In this document: piece after piece, positions 9,092 through 15,482 of the stretch
How the letters are laid out: each line of letters begins with the position of its first letter
Position numbering within the stretch: position 1 is the first letter of the stretch
Assembly (NCBI GenBank): GCA_036389485.1
Contig: DASVPR010000039.1
Coordinates: 108,921 to 172,920, forward strand
Length of the DNA: 64,000 nucleotides
Direction of reading: 5' to 3'
DNA from: CADCVT01 sp036389485
GTDB taxonomy: Bacteria; Actinomycetota; Thermoleophilia; Solirubrobacterales; Solirubrobacteraceae
Notes under the pieces: model-generated
Database searches by the model: none
The model's input: only the letters and a program-made list of their open reading frames with translations
Told to the model about the DNA's origin: nothing
Position numbers and translations under genes: made by a program

Positions 9092-9361
9092 GCGATTCAC
9101 CTCCGGGGTCAAGAGCAGGCGGCGCGAGGCGCCAGGCACCCCGCGCCACGCGAATCGGACGTCTGTGACCAGCGGGCGAGGCGACAGCCTCAGGCGGGGG
9201 ACAGGGCCCTCCGAGGGAGGGCGAGGATCCGCGCTCGGCCGGCCAACCGGCGCCGGCGGCGGCGGGATCCCGACAGACCCGTCGTGCCGGGCTTCCCCGC
9301 CCGCTGGTTTGTCGGTGAAGTCATCTCGATGCGGTGCCTCCGAAGGATCTCCGCGCCCGCG

Positions 9362-9790
9362 TCAGGCGGCGGCGGTCTCGAGCTGCCGCTGCTCGGACCC
9401 CGTGCCCACGCCGATCTGGATCGTCCGCGGCTTCATCCGCTCCGGCTTCGGGACGATGAGCGACAGGACGCCGTCGGTCATCGACGCCGTGATGCTCTCC
9501 GGGTCGACACCCTCGAAGAGCTTGATCCGGCGCTCGAAGGCCCCGAACGACCGCTCCGCGTGCGCCCACCGCGAGCCCTCGCCCAGCTCCGGGCGCTTGC
9601 GCTCACCGCGCACGACGAGCTCGCCGTTCATCACCTCGATCTCGAGGTCGGACGTGGTCATGCCGGGGAGGTCCATCGTGAGGACCATGTCGTGCTCGCC
9701 GACCGAGATGTCCGCGGGCGGCAGGAACGCGGAACGAGCGGTCCGCGTGACGTATGACTCGAGCGGCGCGAACGGATCGAAGAGCAGCAT
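9362..9790 (-). CDS. Hsp20/alpha-crystallin family small heat shock protein
   Basis: Small heat shock proteins bind unfolding proteins and keep them refoldable. The 142-aa protein has a short N-terminal arm, an alpha-crystallin domain (about residues 27-120, beginning ADISVGEHDMVLTMDLPGM, with the signature FERRIKLFEGVDPESITASM followed by GVLSLIVPK) and a short C-terminal tail. The usual I-x-I/V tail motif is seen as IQIGV. Start 9790 is chosen because GAGGAGGTGG lies just ahead of it; the GTG at 9799 is part of that ribosome site. No HrcA (CIRCE) or HspR (HAIR) operator is visible in the 63-bp gap to the divergent sigma factor gene. Confidence 0.92.
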   Translation of the reverse strand: MLLFDPFAPLESYVTRTARSAFLPPADISVGEHDMVLTMDLPGMTTSDLEIEVMNGELVVRGERKRPELGEGSRWAHAERSFGAFERRIKLFEGVDPESITASMTDGVLSLIVPKPERMKPRTIQIGVGTGSEQRQLETAAA

Positions 9791-9853
9791 TCCAACCACC
9801 TCCTCGGATCAGAATCTGTGGTCTCACCCTCTTGAATAGGCCGTCGAGCCGAA

Positions 9854-10696
9854 GTGTCAACCCTGCATCAGCAACTCGATTCCGACGCCCGGCGCAGCCG
9901 CGACCTGGACGCGCCGCGCCTCCTGAAGGAGCTCGACGAGCGCACTGCGCTGGCGCCGGAGCGAGAGCGGGAGCTGGTGACGAGGGCACAGACGGGCGAC
10001 GCGCGCGCGAAGGCCGAGCTGGTCGACGCGTTCATGCCCCTGATCGCCACGACCGCCCGCACCTACCGCGCGACGGACACGATCCAGCGGACGGAGCTGA
10101 TCCAGGAGGGCGTCGTCGGGCTCCTCCGCGCGACCGAGCGCTACGACCCGAGCAAGAACGTCCCGTTCTGGGCGTACGCCTCGTGGTGGGTCCGGCAGGC
10201 GATGCAGCAGCTCGTCGCGGAGCTGACCCAGCCGGCGGTGCTCTCCGACCGTGCGCTCCGGCACCTCGCGAAGCTGAAGGACGCCCACCGCGCCGCGCTC
10301 CAGAGCAGCGGCAGGGAGCCGACGCGAGCGGAGCTGGTCGAGCGGACCGGGCTGACGACCGACCAGGTCGACGACCTCCTCGCGATCGAGCAGCCGCCGC
10401 GCTCGCTCCACGAGCAGGCCGACGAGGTCGGGACGTTCGGCGAGCTGATCGCCGACCCGCTCGCCGAGGACGAGTACGAGCGCGTCTTGCAGGCGATCGA
10501 GACGAGGGAGCTGCTGGACCTCCTCGCGGGCCTCTCCGAGCGGGAGCGCGCGGTGCTCCAGGCGCGCTATGGCCTCGACGGCGAGGAGCGCTCGCTCAGG
10601 GACCTCGCCCAGAAGCTCGGCCTCAGCGCCGAGCGCGTCCGCCAGATCGAGCGGCGCGCGCTCGGCAAGCTGGAGGCGGCCGCCGGCGCTGCGTGA
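9854..10696 (+). CDS. Sigma-70 family RNA polymerase sigma factor (group 2-like)
   Basis: The 280-aa protein contains sigma region 2 (LIQEGVVGLLRATERYDP, then FWAYASWWVRQAMQ), region 3, and region 4 with the -35-binding helix-turn-helix (SLRDLAQKLGLSAERVRQIE). It lacks the long acidic N-terminus of a principal sigma factor, and the region 1.2 part is short, so an alternative group 2/3 sigma is more likely than the housekeeping one. The GTG at 9854 is followed by a 40-residue leader. It faces the heat-shock gene hsp20 across a short divergent promoter region, which may indicate a stress role; that is inference. Confidence 0.88.
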   Translation: MSTLHQQLDSDARRSRDLDAPRLLKELDERTALAPERERELVTRAQTGDARAKAELVDAFMPLIATTARTYRATDTIQRTELIQEGVVGLLRATERYDPSKNVPFWAYASWWVRQAMQQLVAELTQPAVLSDRALRHLAKLKDAHRAALQSSGREPTRAELVERTGLTTDQVDDLLAIEQPPRSLHEQADEVGTFGELIADPLAEDEYERVLQAIETRELLDLLAGLSERERAVLQARYGLDGEERSLRDLAQKLGLSAERVRQIERRALGKLEAAAGAA

Positions 10697-10700
10697 TGCA

Positions 10701-11912
10701 ATGCCGGGAGCGGTGGATCGCTCGATCGTCGGACTCATCTGGATCGCCTGCGCCACGACGTGCCTCGCCACGACCGGCTGCGGCGGCGCGACGCGCGCGA
10801 AGCGTCCGCCGGCCGGCGACGGGCGGGAGCGGAGCCCGCTCGTCGGGGTCGTCACGCACTACGAGCCGGACGGCCGGTACGAGTCGTTCCTGACCCGGCT
10901 GGACGGCGCGAGCCTGCGACCCGTCGGTCCGCGCGCGGACGTGCCCGAGCTGCACGCGACGTGGAGCTACTCGCCGGACGGGCGGCAGGTCGCCGTCGGC
11001 ACGGGCGGCCAGGGGCTGGGCATCCACGTCTACGACGTCGAGCGGATGCGGCTGGTGCGGGCGATCCGCACCGGGATCGCCGCTGAGGCGCTCGGCTGGC
11101 TCGAGCCGCGGCGTCTCGTCGCGGCGCTCCAGTCCGGCGAGATCGTGGTGACCGACCCGCGGTCGGGGCGGGTGATCACCCGGCACCGGCCGCGCGCCGG
11201 CGACGGCGTGTGCTTCGCCGAGGGCGATGCGTCGGGGAGCGCGGCAGGCGGCCTCGCGATCCTGCTCGGCGCCCGCCCCTCACGGCCGGCGCGGCTGCTC
11301 CTCGTCGCCACCGACGGGGACGTCCGCACCGTCGCGCTGCCGGCCGGCGGTCGGTGGGCGTGCGACCGGGCGGGGCTGGCGCTCGAACCGGGCGGCCGGC
11401 GCGCGTTCGTCCTCGAGCGCGACGGATCGGTCGCCGAGGTCGATCTCGCCGGCATGCGCGCAACGTTCCACCGCCTCTCCGGCGACCCCCTGAAGCCGGC
11501 GAGCGCCCGGCGCCTGGCGTGGCTCGGCGACGGCCGGCTGGTCGCCTCCGGCCGGCCCACCCGCGGCCGGCCCCCAGGGGTGAGCGTGATCGACTCCGCC
11601 GAATGGACCAACCGGACGCTCGATCCCGACGCCCGGACGGTGACCGTCGCCGCCGGCCTCGCGCTCACCTACGACGGCGTCGAGGTCGACCTCGGCGGCC
11701 GCGGCAGCGGGCTCACCGCGTACGACGCGTCCGGCCGGCGGCGATTCCGCGTGCTCGCCGGCAAGCAGGTCGACTTCGTCCACGCCGCGCCGGGCGCGGC
11801 GTTCGCCCAGAGCGCGGCCACGCTGCGCCGGGTCGATCTCGAGAGCGGCGAGGTCGGCAAGGCGCGCCGCGTGCCGCGGACCGAGATCGTGATCCTCGAG
11901 CGGCCCCGCTGA
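10701..11912 (+). CDS. Putative secreted beta-propeller lipoprotein
   Basis: The 403-aa product starts four bases after the sigma factor stop, so both are probably cotranscribed. Its N-terminus is a signal peptide ending in ATTGCGG, a possible but atypical lipobox (Gly at -1, Thr at -3). The rest is made of YncE/WD40-like blades: repeats of the type WSYSPDGRQVAVGTGG, VYDVERMRLVRAI and GEIVVTDPRSGRVI. No enzyme motif is visible. Such proteins often bind ligands or partners at the cell surface. It could act as a regulator or sensor linked to the sigma factor, but nothing in the sequence proves it. Confidence 0.65.
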   Translation: MPGAVDRSIVGLIWIACATTCLATTGCGGATRAKRPPAGDGRERSPLVGVVTHYEPDGRYESFLTRLDGASLRPVGPRADVPELHATWSYSPDGRQVAVGTGGQGLGIHVYDVERMRLVRAIRTGIAAEALGWLEPRRLVAALQSGEIVVTDPRSGRVITRHRPRAGDGVCFAEGDASGSAAGGLAILLGARPSRPARLLLVATDGDVRTVALPAGGRWACDRAGLALEPGGRRAFVLERDGSVAEVDLAGMRATFHRLSGDPLKPASARRLAWLGDGRLVASGRPTRGRPPGVSVIDSAEWTNRTLDPDARTVTVAAGLALTYDGVEVDLGGRGSGLTAYDASGRRRFRVLAGKQVDFVHAAPGAAFAQSAATLRRVDLESGEVGKARRVPRTEIVILERPR

Positions 11913-11915
11913 GCC

Positions 11916-12512
11916 TCAGGCGGCGAGGACGACGAGGACCGCCACGCCACACACCACGGTCGCGCCGTGAAGCACCTGGAGCGGGCGGTGGAGACCCTCC
12001 CAGGCGACCGGCAGCCGCGGCGTGATGACCGCGTCGGGCACGAGGAGCGGGGCGATCCACACCACCGCCGCGCGCCCGACCCAGTACGCCGCCATCAGGC
12101 CGCACGCGCGCCCGACGTCGCCGCTCAGCGCGAGCACCAGCACGAACCAGCACGCGCCCGCGAACGTCAGCCAGGTGGTGAAGAACGAGCCGATATCGAG
12201 CCCCCACGCGAACGCCGCGCGGCGGTGGCCCCAGCGGCGCGCCCAGGCGTCGCGCGTCGCGCGGCGCATCTGCGGCAGCGGCAGCGGGACGCGCCCCAGC
12301 TCCCGCGCCGCCGCGGCGAGACCCACCGCGACGAGCACGACGGCCGCCCACGCCTCGTCCCACCTCGCGCCGACAAGGCTCCCGGCCGCGCCGAGCACCG
12401 CGGCCACCAGCGCGCCGGAGATCAGCCCGCCGGCCGTATAGGCGGTGACGCTGACCACCCAGCTGCGCCTCGCCTGCGCCACCTTCCCGAGGGGCGTGAG
12501 TGCCAGCAGCAC
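11916..12512 (-). CDS. C-terminal part of a MauF-like membrane protein (downstream of in-frame TGA)
   Basis: This 198-aa frame opens with GTG at 12512 and encodes four or five hydrophobic helices (for example AYTAGGLISGALVAAVLGAA and TTWLTFAGACWFVLVLAL). The GTG has no Shine-Dalgarno and lies only three codons after the TGA that closes the preceding frame. Those three codons (GGC CAG AAC) are in the same frame and use preferred codons. The piece is therefore more likely the continuation of the 70-aa upstream frame than an independent gene. Together they have 272 codons, which matches the length of MauF proteins as remembered (about 270 aa). It is the last gene of the MauE/MauD operon and ends 3 bp from the convergent lipoprotein gene. 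Confidence 0.6.
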   Translation of the reverse strand: MLLALTPLGKVAQARRSWVVSVTAYTAGGLISGALVAAVLGAAGSLVGARWDEAWAAVVLVAVGLAAAARELGRVPLPLPQMRRATRDAWARRWGHRRAAFAWGLDIGSFFTTWLTFAGACWFVLVLALSGDVGRACGLMAAYWVGRAAVVWIAPLLVPDAVITPRLPVAWEGLHRPLQVLHGATVVCGVAVLVVLAA

Positions 12513-12521
12513 GTTCTGGCC

Positions 12522-12734
12522 TCAGAGGCCGACGAGGTTCAGCCACCCGAGCACGAACGCGACGGGCAGCAGCGCGAGCTGCGGGTCGAACGCCACGAGC
12601 ACGACCCCGCAGGCGACGCCGCCCGCCGCGACCGCGGCGGTCGCGGCCGCGGTGCGGCGGCGCACCCTCGCAAGCGCCGCGTCGAGCGGCGCCTCGTGGA
12701 CCAGGCGCAGCGGGGCTTCAGCCGCCCCGGCCAT
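12522..12734 (-). CDS. N-terminal part of a MauF-like membrane protein, ends at TGA
   Basis: The 70-aa frame starts at ATG 12734, overlapping the end of mauD by 17 bp. It carries one cytosolic segment and two hydrophobic stretches (TAAATAAVAAGGVACGVVLV and LALLPVAFVLGWLNLVGL). It stops at a TGA immediately followed, in the same frame, by codons for GQNVLLALTPLG. In related DsbD/MauF-like membrane thiol-disulfide proteins a helix end bearing a Cys before such a 'G-Q-S/N-x-L' stretch is expected, so the TGA falls where a cysteine codon (TGC/TGT) would be. Either it is decoded as selenocysteine, or it is a nonsense mutation or a sequencing error. Confidence 0.55.
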   Translation of the reverse strand: MAGAAEAPLRLVHEAPLDAALARVRRRTAAATAAVAAGGVACGVVLVAFDPQLALLPVAFVLGWLNLVGL

Positions 12735-13347
12735 TCGCGGCCCGTGCCGACGCGCCCGCGACTCGCACGATCCCCAGCCCGTCGCCGACCGGCTCGGGCC
12801 GTGCGTCGTCGCCGAACATCTCGGCCAGGTCGTCGACCCCCATCGGGTGGCCCAGCGCCTCGATCATCCCGTCGGCGTCGATCAGCACCGCGGTCGGCGC
12901 GATGTCGACGCCGAAGGCGCCGCTCACCTCGTCCTCGGGGTCGGCGAGGACCGTCACGTCGAGCCCGTACTCCTCGGCCATCTGCGCGCAGCGGATCGTG
13001 GGCGACCGGCAGACGACGACGACGTTGCCGTCGACCTTGTGGTGCAGCGCGGAGAGCTGCGGCAGCGTGAGCCGGCACGACACGCAGTCGGGCGAGACGA
13101 ACAGGACCGCCGTTCGCCGCCCGCCCCAGCCGTCGCTGACGAACTCGTCCCCGTCGAGGTCGCGCGCCACGATCGCGGGTGCAGGCCGCCGTTCCGCCCG
13201 AGCGGCCGGGGCGGCCGCGCCGCCCTCTTCCTCCTCCTGCTGCTGCCGGGCCGGGTAGACGACCCGGATCAGCCCGACGCACAGCAGCGTCGAGAAGATC
13301 GCCAGCGCCCACAGCAGGGCGTACGAGATCCAGAACGCGGTGCTCAT
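12718..13347 (-). CDS. mauD: MauD-like membrane-anchored thioredoxin
   Basis: MauD proteins are disulfide-handling thioredoxins needed for the maturation of the cysteine-rich methylamine dehydrogenase light chain. This 209-aa protein has one N-terminal membrane anchor (residues 6-31), an acidic/alanine linker, and an AhpC/thioredoxin fold with the redox site SPDCVSC (Cys88, Cys91) and the cis-Pro region DIAPTAVLID. The domain faces the outside of the membrane by the positive-inside rule. Its ATG overlaps the mauE stop (ATGA). The genes for the dehydrogenase heavy chain (mauB) and for mauG are absent here, so the substrate is probably another Cys-rich protein, most simply the one encoded at 14460-14882. 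Confidence 0.8.
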   Translation of the reverse strand: MSTAFWISYALLWALAIFSTLLCVGLIRVVYPARQQQEEEEGGAAAPAARAERRPAPAIVARDLDGDEFVSDGWGGRRTAVLFVSPDCVSCRLTLPQLSALHHKVDGNVVVVCRSPTIRCAQMAEEYGLDVTVLADPEDEVSGAFGVDIAPTAVLIDADGMIEALGHPMGVDDLAEMFGDDARPEPVGDGLGIVRVAGASARAANGRGG

Positions 13348-13946
13348 GCCGCACCTCCTGCCGGGGGGACCGACGGTTCGACGTTGGCGCTGAAGCGCTG
13401 CGCGCGCCAGAGGGCGACGAGTGGCCTCGCGCTCGCCGCGATCGTCGCGGCGACGAGAGCGGCGGACGCGAGCGCGCCGGCCACGACGAACCGCTCCGCT
13501 CCCGCCGCTCCGTTCTCCACGACCCACCCGAGGGTGAGCGGGGCGTGGCCGGCCGAGAGGGTCGCGATCGCCAGCGCCCAGGCCGGCACCGAGAGCACGG
13601 CCAGGCGCACGGCGGTCGCGCGCGACACCCGCTCGTCGTCCGCGCCAAAGCAGCCGCACGAGACGTCGGCGCCGCGCCGCAGCACGACGGCCACGGCGAC
13701 CGCGAACGTCGCGAGCAGGGCCGCGCAGGCGGCTGCGCCCGGCCCCGCCGCCACGCCGGTCAGCAACGCGAGCGCGACCGCCGGCTCGAGCGCCATCACC
13801 ACCCAGGCGAACGGCGTCACCGCGGGGCGGGGGAGGACGGCGTAGCCGCGCACCTCCTCGACGAAGCGCCGGGGCTCGCGCAGCTTGGCCCACGCGGAGC
13901 CCGCGAACACGAGCCCGAGCGCGAGCTGGGCGACGTCGAGGATCAC
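13344..13946 (-). CDS. mauE: MauE/DoxX-like redox membrane protein
   Basis: The 200-aa protein has four main hydrophobic segments in the DoxX/MauE pattern, starting with VAQLALGLVFAGSAWAKL. It carries the MauE hallmark CGCFG (Cys97, Cys99) in a loop after the third helix, where a CxC pair is thought to exchange electrons with MauD. A Tat/Sec-exported disulfide-rich partner is needed to make sense of this pair. The GTG at 13946 overlaps the stop of the preceding gene (GTGA) and mauD follows with ATGA, so the three are translationally coupled. Confidence 0.82.
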   Translation of the reverse strand: MILDVAQLALGLVFAGSAWAKLREPRRFVEEVRGYAVLPRPAVTPFAWVVMALEPAVALALLTGVAAGPGAAACAALLATFAVAVAVVLRRGADVSCGCFGADDERVSRATAVRLAVLSVPAWALAIATLSAGHAPLTLGWVVENGAAGAERFVVAGALASAALVAATIAASARPLVALWRAQRFSANVEPSVPPAGGAA

Positions 13947-14449
13947 CGGCTCTGGATGAGGGCGGTCGCCCGGTCGACGAGGCCGTCGACCTCGTCGACC
14001 TCGTGGTTGACGTCGACGGCGCCGCCGATGACGATCGTCGTCATGAACTGCGCCTCCAGCGCCCGCCTCAGGTCGAAGATCGGGTCCATCGAGATGGCCG
14101 CGCCGGCCTCCTCGATCGCGATCGGTTCCGACGCCGCGGCGACGAGCAGCAGCTCCCCCGCCTCGTAGTCCCCGAGCCCGCCGGTGATCGTGGCGCCGTC
14201 GTCGGTCATCGGCGCCCCCGCCGCGCTGTACAGCAGGATGCGCTCGCCGGTGTCGAGCAGTTCGACGACCGCCGTGTCGCGGCTCAACGCCTCGACGAGC
14301 TTCACCGGCACGTACAGCTGCTCGGTGTCGCCGCTTCCGTGCGCACCCGCGCTCTTCGCGCCGAGCGCGGTCGTCGCCATCACCGCGCCGCCCACCGCGA
14401 AGAGGCCGCGACGGGAGAGGGACCGGGGGGTTCTGTCCTGCGGGATCAT
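13943..14449 (-). CDS. Tat-type exported protein of unknown function in the mauED operon
   Basis: The 168-aa protein has a twin-arginine signal (SLSRRGLFAVGGAVMATTAL, cleavage near AGA-HG) and no cysteine in the mature part. The mature domain is acidic, about 130 residues, with beta-rich text such as AVVELLDTGERILLYSAAG and ITGGLGDYEAGELLLVAAAS and a helical C-terminus. No family is recognised. The ATG at 14449 has a strong ribosome site, GAGGAGGAG with about four bases of spacing. Its position between the Cys-rich gene and mauE suggests that it is a partner subunit or chaperone of the Cys-rich protein, but this is inference. Confidence 0.72.
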   Translation of the reverse strand: MIPQDRTPRSLSRRGLFAVGGAVMATTALGAKSAGAHGSGDTEQLYVPVKLVEALSRDTAVVELLDTGERILLYSAAGAPMTDDGATITGGLGDYEAGELLLVAAASEPIAIEEAGAAISMDPIFDLRRALEAQFMTTIVIGGAVDVNHEVDEVDGLVDRATALIQSR

Positions 14450-14459
14450 CGTCTCCTCC

Positions 14460-14882
14460 TCAGGAGGTGCATCGCGACTGTTCGTCGTAGCCCTGGCAGG
14501 GGCGCGAGTACTCGCCAAGGAACGAGCACCGCACGCCGACGCAGCCCGGTTCGCAGCAGCTGCCGCCGCTGCCGTGGGCGTAGCCCTCGCAGCAGAGGTT
14601 CTGGTGTCGGTTGCCGCGCTCGCCGTGGCAATCGCCGTACCAGCACCACGCGCACCGCAGGTCCGGGCATCGCGGCCCGCCGTGGTTCGCCGGCTTGAAG
14701 CAGAGGCGGCAGCCGTGGTACGGGAACGTCGCGAGCACGTCCGAGATCTCGTCGCTGCGCGAAGGAACCGTGCGCGAGAGCACCCCCGCGAGCGCGGCCA
14801 CGCTTGCGGCGCCCGCCGTCCGGAGCAGCTTGCGCCGTTGGCTCTGCTCGTTGATGGTCCGGCCGAGCTGTTCGAGGCTCAT
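14460..14882 (-). CDS. Tat-type exported cysteine-rich protein (14 Cys), proposed MauDE substrate
   Basis: The 140-aa protein opens with a twin-arginine signal (QRRKLLRTAGAASVAALAGV). Its mature part of about 100 residues holds 14 cysteines in patterns such as GCRLC, RCPDLRCAWCWYGDC, LCCEGYAHGSGGSCCEPGC and VRCSFLGEY. Methylamine dehydrogenase light chain (MauA) is likewise Tat-exported, has a similar number of half-cystines, and depends on MauD/MauE; however, I see no direct alignment with MauA, and only a WCW tryptophan pair that could in principle be modified. ATG 14882 overlaps the upstream gene stop (ATGA) and is preceded by GGGGGGAG. A secreted disulfide-rich enzyme subunit or binding protein is the best inference. 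Confidence 0.75.
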   Translation of the reverse strand: MSLEQLGRTINEQSQRRKLLRTAGAASVAALAGVLSRTVPSRSDEISDVLATFPYHGCRLCFKPANHGGPRCPDLRCAWCWYGDCHGERGNRHQNLCCEGYAHGSGGSCCEPGCVGVRCSFLGEYSRPCQGYDEQSRCTS

Positions 14883-15394
14883 CCCGGGCTCCCCCCTGTC
14901 GTCTGCATCGTGTGCTCTCCCCCGCTCTCGACCGGTTCGCCGCGCGCCGGCCGCAGCCGGTCGCGCCCGACGTGCGAGACGAGGTCGAGGTCGTCCCACC
15001 GCTGGTTGTGGCTGATCGCGTCGAGCCGCCAGGTCGTCGACCACAGCTCGGGCCCGCGCTCCTCGTCGAACGCGAGCCGCGAGAAGATCGTGTTGACGGC
15101 GTCGACGTGCTCCTTGACGAACGCCGAGAAGATCGGCTCGCGATCCCAGACCGAGAGGCTGCAGCACGTCCGCGCGCCCTCGACGAGGAACGCGGTCTTG
15201 AGCAGGCCCGGCACCTGCCGCCGCTGCGCCGCCCGCCGCAGCGACCGATAGGTCAGGTAGGCGGACACGACGTGCCATGGGCGCCGCAGGCGCATGCGCG
15301 TGATGACGCATCTCACCTGCGAATCGCTGACGGTCGCGACCCCGAAGAACCTCGGGTCCGCGGCCGCCGTGCCCCCACCGCGGCCCCCTCCCAT
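14879..15394 (-). CDS. Hypothetical protein, first gene of the mau-like operon
   Basis: The 171-aa protein has no signal peptide or membrane helix. Its central part (RCVITRMRLRRPWHVVSAYL, later FLVEGARTCCSLSVWDREP, and DAISHNQRWDDLDLV) looks like a ferredoxin-like alpha/beta fold of the kind seen in antibiotic-biosynthesis-monooxygenase or DUF3291-type proteins, but I do not recognise it with confidence. The N-terminal 25 residues are low in information, so a later start is possible. It is the promoter-proximal gene: a consensus promoter ends just ahead of the ATG at 15394, and its stop overlaps the start of the Cys-rich protein gene. Confidence 0.6.
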   Translation of the reverse strand: MGGGRGGGTAAADPRFFGVATVSDSQVRCVITRMRLRRPWHVVSAYLTYRSLRRAAQRRQVPGLLKTAFLVEGARTCCSLSVWDREPIFSAFVKEHVDAVNTIFSRLAFDEERGPELWSTTWRLDAISHNQRWDDLDLVSHVGRDRLRPARGEPVESGGEHTMQTTGGSPG

Positions 15395-15403
15395 CGGCGG
15401 GCC

Positions 15404-15432
15404 ACGCTAGTCCTCTTTTCTTACCGTGTCAA
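15404..15432 (-). promoter_or_regulatory. Consensus promoter of the mau-like operon
   Basis: On the minus strand TTGACA (15432-15427) is followed by exactly 17 bp and TAGCGT (15409-15404). The -35 box is a perfect sigma-70 match. The predicted transcript starts about 15397, only a few bases before the ATG at 15394, so the first gene would be read from an almost leaderless message. Confidence 0.7.
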
Positions 15433-15444
15433 ACAGCCCTGTTC

Positions 15445-15473
15445 TGTAAAGGATTCGTCATCTGGTTTATCGT
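15445..15473 (+). promoter_or_regulatory. Possible promoter of the flavin oxidase-dipeptidase pair
   Basis: TGTAAA (15445-15450), a 17-bp spacer and TATCGT (15468-15473) lie in the only AT-rich patch of the area, ten bases before the ATG at 15483. The same TATCGT box also occurs 12 bases before thyA (17989-17994). It shares the 88-bp divergent region with the mau-like operon promoter. Confidence 0.45.
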
Positions 15474-15482
15474 GCGTCCAGC

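Larger units (their letters stand above)
11916..12734 (-). other. Proposed full-length MauF-like gene with one in-frame TGA (candidate selenoprotein)
   Basis: Reading through the TGA at 12524-12522 gives one 272-residue membrane protein with residue 71 as the recoded position. What is seen: both halves share one frame, are membrane proteins, and the junction codons are coding-like. A small hairpin GTGC-TGCTG-GCAC lies at 12512-12500, ten bases after the TGA, with G as second loop base, which weakly fits the layout of a bacterial SECIS element; an alternative GCCAG/CTGGC stem overlaps it. What is known: MauD/MauE/MauF form a membrane thiol-disulfide system, the kind of chemistry in which Cys-to-Sec exchange occurs. 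Neither selA, selB nor selC is in the window. Confidence 0.5.

Noticed and set aside
9791..9853. CIRCE or HAIR heat-shock operator upstream of hsp20
   Set aside because: No inverted repeat with TTAGCACTC or CTTGAGT halves can be found in this gap.
14460..14882. Direct naming of the Cys-rich protein as MauA
   Set aside because: Only signal type, number of Cys and gene neighbourhood agree; the Cys and Trp spacing does not line up with methylamine dehydrogenase light chain.
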